64,000 nt of DNA from Verrucomicrobiota bacterium (GTDB taxonomy: Bacteria; Verrucomicrobiota; Verrucomicrobiia; Verrucomicrobiales; Akkermansiaceae): positions 62,001-126,000 of the forward strand of contig JAFLEH010000001.1 in the NCBI GenBank assembly GCA_017301995.1, read 5' to 3'. This document shows positions 17,902-26,820 of the stretch, piece after piece. The notes under the pieces were generated by a model. The model ran no database searches, was not told the DNA's origin, and saw nothing but the letters and a program-made list of their open reading frames with translations. Both the position numbers and the translations under genes were made by a program. Position 1 is the first letter of the stretch. The number at the start of each line of letters is the position of its first letter.

Positions 17902-20169
17902 ATGTTATCCCTCCCAAAAACCATGATGCCCCAGGCAATCGCGGGCGCGCTGGCGGTCGCCCACGCGGGCGGCGCGCCGCTGATCGATCATGCGCCGCTG
18001 TTCACCTCCGGCCAGGACGGATACAGCACCTACCGGATTCCGGCGATCGTGCGCACCCAAAACGGCACTCTGCTGGCGTTCTGCGAGGGTCGCAAAAACT
18101 CGTCGTCCGATACCGGTGATATCGATCTTCTTGTCCGCCGATCCACCGACAACGGCGATACATGGAGCGCCCAACAGATCGTTTGGAGCGACGGCTCCAA
18201 CACCTGCGGCAACCCCGCACCGGTGGTGGATCCGGCCTCCGGCGCCATCCGGCTGCTCAGCACCTGGAATCTCGGAACCGATAACGAATCCTCGATCGTC
18301 GCGGGCACCAGCGCCGATACCCGCCGTGTGTTCCTCATTTCATCCACCGACGACGGCCTAACTTGGTCAACCGCCTCCGAGATCACCGCCACGGCAAAGC
18401 AGTCCGCCTGGGCGTGGTATGCCACCGGTCCCGGCGCAGGCATCGCCCTGACCCGCGGCAATCAGGCGGGCCGGCTGATCGTCCCCTGCGACCACATACG
18501 CTCCGATAACAAGGCCTTCGGCTCCCACGTGATCTACTCCGATGATGGCGGTTCCACTTGGCAGATCGGTGCGGTGGCGGTCACGACACCCACGGTGAAA
18601 CCTAACGAAAATCTGGCGGTCGAACTGGTGGCCACCGCTCCCGACGGAGGCTCGCGGATCTTCTTCAACGCCCGTGACCATCTGGGGACCCACACGCGGG
18701 CCACCACCTTCTCCAACGATGGTGGCCTAACCTACACCCCATCCGATTTCACCGACGCCCCGCAGTTCGTGTGTCCCGTCGTCCAGGGCGGCCTGGCACG
18801 GTTTCATGCCACCGACACGGGCGACTCCAACAACCGGATCCTGTTTTCCTGTCCGAACGGCAACTCCCGCAACCGGATTTCCGTCTGGTCGTCCTCCGAC
18901 GAGGGAATCACGTGGTCCACCCCAAAAGCGATTCACGAAGGCCCTTCCGCCTACTCCGACATGGTCCGCCTAACCGAGGATCGGATGGCGATGCTGTATG
19001 AGAAAGGCACCTCATCGGCCTACGAAACGATCACCCTAACCCGTTTCAACGTGGAATGGCTGGACCAACCCGCGCCCCCGGCCGAACGCCCGGGCGCCGC
19101 GTTCTGGAACTTCGAAGAAACCGCGCCCGGCGGCACCTGCTCAACCGCCACAGGTGCCATACGGGATGTCCATCCGGATGAAAACGGGATGCACATGACG
19201 GCAACCAAACCGTTTCCCGTGACAGTGGGCGCCCCCTCCCACGGCAGCGGCAGGGCGCTTTCCTTCTCCGGCGACGGTGGCATTCGCATCCTCGATTCGG
19301 ATTCCGCCAACCGGTTCGACTTTGGTCCCAACCATTCGTTCACCATCGAAGTTGTCTGCCGGATCCCCTCCGGCTCCACCCAGATCGGCTCGCTGGTGGC
19401 CAAGGATCTCGCCGCCACCTCGCCGTCATGGTGGCTGCGCGTGGAGAACGGCAAGGCGCGCTTCCTGATTTCCGACAACACGGTGGAACGGGTGTTCTAC
19501 TCGGCGGCCACCATCAATGACGGCCAGTGGCATCACATTGCCGCCGTACGCGACGCCACCGTCCCCGCCAACAAACAACTGCGCCTCTATATCGACGGAA
19601 CCCTATCCGGATCACTCGCGGACACCACCGTCAACACCCTGGCCAACGGCCAAGCGGTCTGGGTGGGGCGCTACAACGCCGGAACGCGCTATCTCACCGG
19701 AGAGGTGGACATGGTTCGCATTACCCCCTCCGCACTGCAGCCCGCCGCGTTTCTGGCGACCTTCGACCAGTTCGACGCCGACCGCGACGGCATCCCGGAC
19801 GGAGACGAGCGATCTCTGACCGGAATAACCACCGTTCTCGGTACCGGGGATGCCGATGGAGACGGCCGCACCGATCTGTTGGAATATGTTTTTGGCACCA
19901 ACCCGTCGGCAAGCGATCCCACCGCGATTACGGCATCCCTGTTGTCCGACGATTCTTTTGAGATCCGCACCCGACTGCGCGAACTGCCCGCGTGGATCTC
20001 GCTCGACCTGCTTTCCTCGACCGATCTGACGGCATGGACCCCAATTGACTCCGTCAAGACGGTCACCGATATCGGCTCCGGGATTTCCGAACGTGTGGAC
20101 ACGGTCGATCTGACCGGATACCCGCTTTCGAAAGGCTTCTTCCGCTACCGGATCATCAACACGCGCTGA
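17902..20169 (+). CDS. Secreted exo-alpha-sialidase (GH33) with LamG-like domain
   Basis: 755 residues from 17902; the ATGs at 17923 and 17926 are alternatives, since the signal sequence lies around MMPQAIAGALAVAHAGG. The catalytic propeller carries the YRIPAI motif (about 44-49) and five Asp boxes (STDNGDTW, STDDGLTW, SDDGGSTW, SNDGGLTY, SSDEGITW) between about 78 and 335. The ENLAVELVA and YSDM segments fit the conserved Glu and Tyr regions. A LamG/ConA-like domain spans about 395-620 (LRLYIDGTLSGS). The end has an Asp-rich module (DADRDGIPDGDE, DADGDGRTDLLEYVFGTNP) and a short beta domain. It should release terminal sialic acid from host or environmental glycans outside the cell. Confidence 0.92.
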   Translation: MLSLPKTMMPQAIAGALAVAHAGGAPLIDHAPLFTSGQDGYSTYRIPAIVRTQNGTLLAFCEGRKNSSSDTGDIDLLVRRSTDNGDTWSAQQIVWSDGSNTCGNPAPVVDPASGAIRLLSTWNLGTDNESSIVAGTSADTRRVFLISSTDDGLTWSTASEITATAKQSAWAWYATGPGAGIALTRGNQAGRLIVPCDHIRSDNKAFGSHVIYSDDGGSTWQIGAVAVTTPTVKPNENLAVELVATAPDGGSRIFFNARDHLGTHTRATTFSNDGGLTYTPSDFTDAPQFVCPVVQGGLARFHATDTGDSNNRILFSCPNGNSRNRISVWSSSDEGITWSTPKAIHEGPSAYSDMVRLTEDRMAMLYEKGTSSAYETITLTRFNVEWLDQPAPPAERPGAAFWNFEETAPGGTCSTATGAIRDVHPDENGMHMTATKPFPVTVGAPSHGSGRALSFSGDGGIRILDSDSANRFDFGPNHSFTIEVVCRIPSGSTQIGSLVAKDLAATSPSWWLRVENGKARFLISDNTVERVFYSAATINDGQWHHIAAVRDATVPANKQLRLYIDGTLSGSLADTTVNTLANGQAVWVGRYNAGTRYLTGEVDMVRITPSALQPAAFLATFDQFDADRDGIPDGDERSLTGITTVLGTGDADGDGRTDLLEYVFGTNPSASDPTAITASLLSDDSFEIRTRLRELPAWISLDLLSSTDLTAWTPIDSVKTVTDIGSGISERVDTVDLTGYPLSKGFFRYRIINTR

Positions 20170-20207
20170 TCGCATGGCGGAAATTCCGTCCGCAAGACAC
20201 AACCGCC

Positions 20208-20236
20208 TTGCCAAGAACGCGAACGGACGGTATCCG
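20208..20236 (+). promoter_or_regulatory. Promoter-like element giving a leaderless start
   Basis: TTGCCA, 17 bases, TATCCG. The -10 ends 6 bases before the ATG at 20243, so transcription would start on or next to the start codon. No Shine-Dalgarno sequence is present. Confidence 0.4.
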
Positions 20237-20242
20237 TTATCC

Positions 20243-21172
20243 ATGAAACGGAAAACGCTTGCCGCCGCACTTGTCACGATTCCTCTGGCATTCACTCCCG
20301 CCGCCCGTTGCGAGGAGCCGCAGCCGCCGCAATTGGTCACCAAACGGACCCTTTCCGATCCGAAGGCGCTGGCCGCCCTTCAGTCTGCCGGAACAATCGT
20401 GTTTCAGGATGATTTCGAGGGAAAGGCATCGCTGGCAAAATACTTCGAGATCCGCGGCCTGAAAGAAGGCCTGGCGGTGCTTGAAACCGAAGCGGCGCAG
20501 GCCAACTCAGGCCATGGATCGATCCGCTTCACCGCGCCTGCCAACAACGGCGAATCCTCCGGTGCCGGAGCCACCGGATGGATCGGCAACGACGGTCTCG
20601 AACGCGCCCATCTGCGGTACCACATCCGCTTTGCCGCGGACTACGACCAAGGAAACCTCAACCACACCGGCGGATCGCTCGCCGCGGTATCCGGTTCCGA
20701 CAAATGGCAGGCGATGGGCAAAGCCGGCATCCGCCCTCGCGGTGACGACCATTTCAACAGCCGCTTCGAACCCTGGTGCGATTGGCGCAAAGTCAAACCG
20801 CCGGGCTACCTGTTTCTCTACACCTATTGGATGGACATGAAAAAGGATCCCGACGGCCACTACTGGGGCAATATGCTCGCACCGGAGGCTGCCGACCGCT
20901 TCGTCCCCGAGCGCGGACGCTGGTATTGCCTGGAACACATGATCCGCACCAACACGCCCGGCAAAGCCGATGGCGAACTCGCCGCGTGGATCGACGGCAA
21001 GCTCTATCTCCATTTCACCGGCATCCGCTGGCGCTCCGACGCCCGCGTCCTCGTCAAGCGCTTCGACCTCGGCGTCTATGTCCACCAGGCAGCCAAGGAC
21101 AACACCGTCTGGTTCGACGACGTCGCCATCTCCACCGGCTACATCGGCCCCAAACCGAAACCGGAGAAGTAG
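20243..21172 (+). CDS. Secreted jelly-roll protein, possible polysaccharide lyase
   Basis: 309 residues from 20243, where a signal peptide begins (MKRKTLAAALVTIPLAFTPAARC). The rest reads as a ConA-like beta sandwich: VFQDDFEG near the start, GLERAHLRYHIRFAADYDQG, RGDDHFNSRFEPWCDW, an EHMIRTNT strand, DGELAAWIDGKLYLHF, and a final WFDDVAISTGYIGP. The DDFEG start and the terminal W-F-D-D-V-A-I-S motif are common in polysaccharide-lyase-like and heparinase-II-like carbohydrate proteins. I cannot identify catalytic residues, so the enzyme role is inference, supported by the sialidase gene just before it. Confidence 0.7.
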   Translation: MKRKTLAAALVTIPLAFTPAARCEEPQPPQLVTKRTLSDPKALAALQSAGTIVFQDDFEGKASLAKYFEIRGLKEGLAVLETEAAQANSGHGSIRFTAPANNGESSGAGATGWIGNDGLERAHLRYHIRFAADYDQGNLNHTGGSLAAVSGSDKWQAMGKAGIRPRGDDHFNSRFEPWCDWRKVKPPGYLFLYTYWMDMKKDPDGHYWGNMLAPEAADRFVPERGRWYCLEHMIRTNTPGKADGELAAWIDGKLYLHFTGIRWRSDARVLVKRFDLGVYVHQAAKDNTVWFDDVAISTGYIGPKPKPEK

Positions 21173-21323
21173 CGCCAATGGCGCGTCCGTATTCCCGATT
21201 CGTCACCGTACGGACGCTGTGGTGGTCCATGGCAATCGCGCCTTACAATTCTTAACATACTTCCCGTTGACCCAAATAGCCGGCAGGTGCGATATCGTTT
21301 GGCAAGTCAGCCACGTTCCCGCC

Positions 21324-23891
21324 ATGCACGGTATTTCACTAACATCCATCGCCTGTCTTCTGCTCGCCATGGGCACCCCAATCCGGGCCGCCGACCGGGA
21401 TTACGTCGAAAACTCGGACTTCACGAAGACCGTTGGGATCGCATTCTCGGGTACTTCGGCGGCCATCACCAACGGAGCGGACGTCACCATCGCCTACGGC
21501 AGCACCACCTCGAGGATCTCCATCACCTCCGCGGTCCGCGGCGTCGAATATATCCTATCCGGCACCACTTCGGACGGCTATGTGGAAATCACCAGCACCC
21601 ACCCGGCGAAAATCACCCTGAATGGCGCCACCCTAACCAGCACCGACGGCCCGGCGGTCTCGGTGTTTTCTTCCGAGCGCGCCTATTTGGTGCTACCCAC
21701 CGGGACGACCAGCCAGCTCACCGACTCGGCGAATTACACCCGCGCCGGGACCGGCACCCTGTATGTCACCGGCCCGCTGATCGTTGGCGGAAACGGAGCG
21801 TTGCGGGTCTCCGGCATGAAGGGCCACGGCATCCACGGAAAAGACTACATCCGCTGCCTCGGCGGCGAGGTGAAGATCCTAACCGCCGCGAAAGATGCCA
21901 TCCACGCGAAAGACTATTTCCGGATGGACCACGGCAAACTTGATCTAGCCGCAACCGGCGACGGCATCGACGGCGATACCGGCTTTGTCACGATCAACGG
22001 CGGCTCCATCAGCGTCCGCAGCACGGTGGCCGACACCAAGTGCGTCACCTGCGACGGCGATGTGACCATCAACGGCGGCGCGCTCGACTTCACCGTGACC
22101 GGCACTCAGTCGAAAGGTATTTCGAGCAAGGGAAACATCGCGCTCACCGGCGGATCCGCGCTGATGAATCTATCCGGATCGGTCTATCTGGCCACCGTTA
22201 CCGGAACCTCAGGCACCTATGTGGATCCCTCCTACTGCACCGCCGTCAAATGCGACGGCAATGTCTCGGTTTCCGGAGGATCGTTCGCCATCACCCACAC
22301 CGGCGTCGCCGGCAAGGGCATCAGCACCGGCGGCAATATCTCCGTCACCGGCGGCACCCTCGATATCGCGACCTCCGGCGCTCCATCAACCAGCTACACC
22401 AACTCACTCGGGGTCTCAGACATGGCCACAGCGGATTGCCTCAAGGCCGACGGCACCCTGACAATCGACAACGGCACCGTCACCACGCTGAGCAGCGGCG
22501 TCTCGGGCGATTGCCTGTCATCCGATCTCGCCCTAACCATCAACGGCGGCATGGTTTCCACAACTGTTTCAGGGGCATCCGGGGATTGCATTGCCTCACC
22601 ATCCACGCTCGCGGTCACCGGTGGCACGCTGGTGATCGTGTGCAAGGGTAACCAATCCAAAGGACTCAAGAGCACCGGAGCGATGACCATCGCCGGAGGT
22701 TCACTCACCTTCGCCATGACCGGAGCCGTGGTGCTGGAGGCCACCGCCACCGCCGGTCGCTACGATCCCTCCTACTGCTCGGCCATCAAGGCGGAATCCG
22801 CCCTGAACATTTCCAACGGCACCATCACGGTCACCCACAGCGGCACCGCTGGAAAAGCGGTCACCGCGGATGGAAACATCGCGATTTCCGGCGGGACGCT
22901 CAACCTAACTGTCAGCGGCGCGCCGTCGGCCGCTTTCACCAATTCATCGGGGACCTCGGACATCGCGGCCGGTGATTGCCTCACGGCGGACGGCACTCTA
23001 ACCATCACCGGCGGCACCATCACCGCGTCCGCCACCGGCAGCGGATGCGACGGCATCAGCAGCGACGGAGCGATGACTCTCGGCACCGCGGGAGTCGCCA
23101 ATACCCCCGTCATTTCCTCGTCCGCCACCGGCACCCGCGCCACCGTGGCCACCAACAACTACTCCACCCCCAAGGCGCTCGTGTGCTTCGGCGCATTTGT
23201 CATCAACGGCGGAAAGATCACCGCCAACACGACCCAGAACGGCGCCGAGGGTATTGAAAGCAAGACCACCCTAACCATCAATGGCGGCACCATCGAGGTG
23301 ACCACCTACGACGACGGGATCAATGCCGCCACCAAGATCACCGTCAATGGAGGATCCATCTATTCCTATGCGAGCAACAACGACGGCATGGACTCCAACG
23401 GAACCTTCCTTCTCACCGGCGGCACAATCGTCACATCGGGTGCCAGCGCCCCGGAGGAGGGGTTCGACTGCGACCAGAACAACTTCGCCATCACCACCGC
23501 ATCCGGAGGACCCGCGATGATCGGCACGGGAGGAGCCACCAGCACGCCCACTGCGGCGAGTTGCACCCAGCGCACGATCCTCTATAAAGGGACCGGCACC
23601 TCGGGAACGATCGTCCAACTGAAAGCCAACGGGACTCCCGTGATGATTTACAAGGTCCCCAGAACCTATTCCGGGGGCGGCGGGGGTGGTGGTACCACGC
23701 CGATGACCATGGTCATCAGCCTGCCCGGACTGGCCACCGGAGTCACCTACACAATCCACACCGGCGGAACGGTCAGCGGCGGCACCGAATTTCACGGTTA
23801 TTATACCGGTGGCGCGACAGTCACCGGAACCACCACCCAGGTGAAATCGTTCACCTTGGGCACCGCCGTCGGCAGCGTCACCACCCCCTAA
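21324..23891 (+). CDS. Secreted carbohydrate-binding beta-helix protein (Cthe_2159-like)
   Basis: 855 residues from the ATG at 21324, which starts a signal peptide (MHGISLTSIACLLLAMGTPIRAA). The body is a right-handed beta-helix of the Cthe_2159/DUF4353 type: YILSGTTSDGYVEI, KITLNGATLTSTDGPAVSV, TSQLTDSANY, then rungs of the form GDVTINGGALDF, GNIAISGGTLNL, DCLTADGTLTITGG and DGINAATKITVNGG. Members of this family bind polygalacturonate- or cellulose-like glycans through calcium sites. The rungs repeat as two long similar blocks (about 320-480 and 480-600), pointing to internal duplication. A Gly-rich stretch (SGGGGGGG) separates a final beta domain. Sits with other secreted glycan-related genes. 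Confidence 0.85.
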   Translation: MHGISLTSIACLLLAMGTPIRAADRDYVENSDFTKTVGIAFSGTSAAITNGADVTIAYGSTTSRISITSAVRGVEYILSGTTSDGYVEITSTHPAKITLNGATLTSTDGPAVSVFSSERAYLVLPTGTTSQLTDSANYTRAGTGTLYVTGPLIVGGNGALRVSGMKGHGIHGKDYIRCLGGEVKILTAAKDAIHAKDYFRMDHGKLDLAATGDGIDGDTGFVTINGGSISVRSTVADTKCVTCDGDVTINGGALDFTVTGTQSKGISSKGNIALTGGSALMNLSGSVYLATVTGTSGTYVDPSYCTAVKCDGNVSVSGGSFAITHTGVAGKGISTGGNISVTGGTLDIATSGAPSTSYTNSLGVSDMATADCLKADGTLTIDNGTVTTLSSGVSGDCLSSDLALTINGGMVSTTVSGASGDCIASPSTLAVTGGTLVIVCKGNQSKGLKSTGAMTIAGGSLTFAMTGAVVLEATATAGRYDPSYCSAIKAESALNISNGTITVTHSGTAGKAVTADGNIAISGGTLNLTVSGAPSAAFTNSSGTSDIAAGDCLTADGTLTITGGTITASATGSGCDGISSDGAMTLGTAGVANTPVISSSATGTRATVATNNYSTPKALVCFGAFVINGGKITANTTQNGAEGIESKTTLTINGGTIEVTTYDDGINAATKITVNGGSIYSYASNNDGMDSNGTFLLTGGTIVTSGASAPEEGFDCDQNNFAITTASGGPAMIGTGGATSTPTAASCTQRTILYKGTGTSGTIVQLKANGTPVMIYKVPRTYSGGGGGGGTTPMTMVISLPGLATGVTYTIHTGGTVSGGTEFHGYYTGGATVTGTTTQVKSFTLGTAVGSVTTP

Positions 23892-23914
23892 CCGCCAGAA
23901 AGGAAACCCCAACC

Positions 23915-25582
23915 ATGAATCCAGTCCGTTTCCTCGTCGTTCTATCCGGATTGCTCGCGGCTTCCACGGCAATTCGGGCCCAGAGCTTCACCTACACCTC
24001 GGAGAACAGCAAGACCACCATCACCGGGTTTTCCGCCGAGCCCACGGGTGCGGTCACCGTTCCGTCCACACTCGGCGGCTACACCGTTGCCGAAATCGGC
24101 CGTGCCGCGTTCAAGGACCGCGCCGGCATCACCTCCATTGCGTTCGCATCGGGGGCAAGCGTCACGAAGATCGGCGCGGGAGCGTTCCAAGGGTGCACCG
24201 CGTTGCAAACCATCTCACTTCCCACCGGGACAACGGTCCTGCCACAGGGATTGCTCCAAGGCTGCGCCGCCCTGACATCCGTCACCATCCCATCCACGGT
24301 CACATCGATCGGCCCGATGGCATTCTCCGGATGCAAAGCAATCACCACTCTCACCCTACCCGCTTCCCTAACCACCATCGGCGACTCGGCACTTGCCGGA
24401 TGCGGGAGCCTCGCAACCCTCGCCGTCCCGGGCGGTGTCAACGCCATCCCCGCGGAAATGTGCGACGACTGCGGATCACTCGTTTCCATCACTTTCGCCG
24501 GAAACGTGACCGCGGTGGGCAACAATGCGTTCCACAACTGCCGCGCGCTGATCACCTGCAATCCACCCGCCACCGTGGCCACCATCGGCGCGGGGGCGTT
24601 CTCGGGGTGCTCCGCCCTAACATCGATCAGCTTCGGCAACGCGCTGGCTACCATCGGCGACGGGGCGTTCCGGGGTTGCGGATCCCTCGCCAGTATCTCC
24701 GTGTCATCCGGCAACAGCGTATTCAGCAGCCAGGATGGCGTCCTGTTCGACACCGCGAAAACCACCCTCATTCTTTGCCCGCCGGCGAAAGGCGGAACGT
24801 ATCCGGTCCCCCCGTCGGTAACGTCATTGGGCACCGGTGCCTTCGCCCATTGCGCCGGACTCACAACCGTCACCCTCCCCGCCGGGCTCACCACCCTTGC
24901 CGAGGACGCGTTCTACTACGCCACCGGGCTAACCACACCACCGCTGACCACCCACGTCACCGGGATCGGAAGCTGGGCCTGCGCGGGATTGAAAAGCCTC
25001 ACAAACCTAACCCTGTCCTCCGCCGTCACCTCGCTCGGGGACGACGCGTTCCACTCGGCATCCTCGCTCAAATGGGTGATCTTCGAGGGGGACGCTCCCT
25101 CCACCCTCGGTAACGAACCTTTCGACGCGGCCAACGACGAATTCACCGTTTTCTATTATCCGTCGTCGGTCGGTTTCACTTCGCCGCTTTGGTACGGCTA
25201 TCCGGCGGTGGAACTCGGTGCTTCACCCGCCCTCGTCGCATGGCTCACGGGCTACGGTCTCCCCCCGGACACCGGCATCCTCACCGACTCCAACCACGAC
25301 GGTGTGAGTCTCCTCATGGCATACGCGCTGGGCCTCGATCCGACGCGGAATCTATCCACCAGTCTGCCTCAACCGGTTCTCGCCAACGGAGCCCTGAGCC
25401 TAACATTCCAGGGCGATAGCGACGGCATCATCTATGGTGCGGAAACCAGCGCGGATCTATCGACATGGACCTCCGCGGGCGTCACCGTTTCCGAACCCGA
25501 CGCCCAAGGCAAACGCACCGTCTCGATCCCTGTCAGCGCCGGTGCCCGCTTCCTGAGGCTGGCCGTCCGACCGTCACCGTGA
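23915..25582 (+). CDS. Secreted BspA-type leucine-rich-repeat protein
   Basis: 555 residues: signal peptide (1-23, ending in AIRAQ), then about a dozen LRR_5 repeats (about 45-400) of the form LTSVTIPSTVTSIGPMAF-SGC and LTTVTLPAGLTTLAEDAF. The C-terminus (about 440-555) holds an Asp-containing motif (DSNHDGVSLLMAYALGLDP) and a beta domain (SLTFQGDSDGIIYGAETSADLSTW) like those ending other secreted proteins here. BspA-type repeats usually mediate binding to host or neighbouring-cell surfaces. A good ribosome-binding site (AGGAAA) precedes the ATG by about 10 bases, unlike most genes in the window. Confidence 0.9.
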   Translation: MNPVRFLVVLSGLLAASTAIRAQSFTYTSENSKTTITGFSAEPTGAVTVPSTLGGYTVAEIGRAAFKDRAGITSIAFASGASVTKIGAGAFQGCTALQTISLPTGTTVLPQGLLQGCAALTSVTIPSTVTSIGPMAFSGCKAITTLTLPASLTTIGDSALAGCGSLATLAVPGGVNAIPAEMCDDCGSLVSITFAGNVTAVGNNAFHNCRALITCNPPATVATIGAGAFSGCSALTSISFGNALATIGDGAFRGCGSLASISVSSGNSVFSSQDGVLFDTAKTTLILCPPAKGGTYPVPPSVTSLGTGAFAHCAGLTTVTLPAGLTTLAEDAFYYATGLTTPPLTTHVTGIGSWACAGLKSLTNLTLSSAVTSLGDDAFHSASSLKWVIFEGDAPSTLGNEPFDAANDEFTVFYYPSSVGFTSPLWYGYPAVELGASPALVAWLTGYGLPPDTGILTDSNHDGVSLLMAYALGLDPTRNLSTSLPQPVLANGALSLTFQGDSDGIIYGAETSADLSTWTSAGVTVSEPDAQGKRTVSIPVSAGARFLRLAVRPSP

Positions 25583-25597
25583 TCCGCGGCTCCGCCG

Positions 25598-26602
25598 TCA
25601 ACCGACTTCCACCCGCACCTGGCCGCTCGCCACCGGATAGTGGCGGATCCTAACCGACAGAAACTTCCCGATGACGGCGATGTTGGTGGGAACGTGATCA
25701 TCCACCGGCATGGTGAGAAACCCGCCTCCGCCCGCCAACGCCATGGGCAGCAACAACTGGTCGGCCAGACAGCGGCCGACCGCCGCACCCGTGGCGATAT
25801 AGTCCCGCATCGCGCGGGCGGCGCGGCCGGCTACCTTTTCGGCGGAGATTCCCTGTTCACCGAACGCGCTGGTCATTTCCGCGTGATGCTCGAATTCCGC
25901 GCCTATCAGAACGCAAACCCCGCGACCGGGGCCGGGATTGCGCGCCTCGACGGTGGCCTCCGCCTCCGGCAATATCGCCAGCGCGGCGTCCCGGATCCGT
26001 TCGGCGATCGAGACCGGCAGGTTGCGCAGCGGCACGCGAATTGATAGCCTGCGGAGCGTGCCATGGTCACGGAACTCGCAGGGCAATGGTTTCTCCATCG
26101 GCCGAACCACCCCGCGGATCGACCCGCCACCCACCGGCGCGAAGCCGGACTCCAACAATTCCAGGTTGCCATCGAATCCGAGTTTCGCCACGGCGGGAAG
26201 AAACACCGAATCCAGAAATTCGAACGGTGGCGCCAGAGGATTGTGCGTGCCGCCCTCCAGCACCAGCGTGCTCGGTGCGTCGGCATGGCATAATGCGGGA
26301 AACAAGGTTTGGAACAGCAGACCGGTGCTGCCCGCCGTGCCGATTGCGAACTGATAGTCGCCGCCGCGCAACTTGCCGGGACGGAACACGATGCTTGTGG
26401 ATCCGATCTCCGCGCCATCCACCGTGGCGTCGCAGATCGCGGCGGCGGCCTTGACGCAGGTGAGGTGCTGGCGCATCAGTCCCGGCCGCTGGCGTTTGCC
26501 GCGGATCTCGGTCATGCGAAACGCCTCGCCCGTGATCATGGAGAGCGAAAGCGCGGTGCGGAGCATCTGTCCGCCACCGGATTGGCCGTTGAGAGAGATC
26601 AT
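25598..26602 (-). CDS. rtcA: RNA 3'-terminal phosphate cyclase RtcA
   Basis: 334 residues from the ATG at 26602 (MISLNGQSGGGQMLRTAL), where the family normally begins; the open frame further upstream only covers a repeat-rich spacer. RtcA converts 3'-phosphate RNA ends to 2',3'-cyclic phosphates through an RtcA-AMP intermediate. Family hallmarks: the N-terminal GGGQ-LRTAL loop, GSTSIVFRPG, the GxxG-rich GSTGLLFQT, and near the C-terminus LADQLLLPMALAGGGGF followed by DDHVPTNI, whose His (about 304) matches the adenylated catalytic His. Last gene of the RNA-repair operon, 217 bases after rtcB across a spacer with a long inverted repeat. Confidence 0.95.
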   Translation of the reverse strand: MISLNGQSGGGQMLRTALSLSMITGEAFRMTEIRGKRQRPGLMRQHLTCVKAAAAICDATVDGAEIGSTSIVFRPGKLRGGDYQFAIGTAGSTGLLFQTLFPALCHADAPSTLVLEGGTHNPLAPPFEFLDSVFLPAVAKLGFDGNLELLESGFAPVGGGSIRGVVRPMEKPLPCEFRDHGTLRRLSIRVPLRNLPVSIAERIRDAALAILPEAEATVEARNPGPGRGVCVLIGAEFEHHAEMTSAFGEQGISAEKVAGRAARAMRDYIATGAAVGRCLADQLLLPMALAGGGGFLTMPVDDHVPTNIAVIGKFLSVRIRHYPVASGQVRVEVG

Positions 26603-26663
26603 GGAAAGTGATTGGAATCGGGATGGAGTCGAGGTTTGATAGAAACGGGAAAATGGGAAGATA

Positions 26664-26820
26664 GACAGAAGACGTTGAGACAGAAGACAGAAGATCGGAG
26701 CAAGCAAGGACGGGAACGCAAGTCCAATGAAATGGCAAATGATCCGCGAGTTCTTGTCTTCTGTCTCACCGTCTTCTGTCTTCTGTCTTCTGTCTTTGAG
26801 CGCAGCGGTCTTCTGTCTTC
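26664..26820. repeat. Inverted repeat of GTCTTCTGTC units between rtcB and rtcA
   Basis: The arms at 26664-26689 and 26755-26780 are reverse complements over 26 bases with one mismatch, separated by 65 bases. Extra partial copies of the same unit follow at about 26781-26797 and 26809-26820, the last running into the rtcB stop codon. On the operon transcript this would form a long hairpin between the two cistrons. It could tune rtcA expression or mRNA stability, or be a dispersed repeat that landed here. Confidence 0.75.

Noticed and set aside
17631..17924. N-terminal extension of the ABC ATPase
   Set aside because: The extra 98 residues overlap the divergent sialidase start and are not ATPase-like. 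The start at 17630 gives a normal length.
26664..26820. CRISPR array
   Set aside because: The repeated units are inverted and contiguous, without regular spacers, and no cas genes are present.
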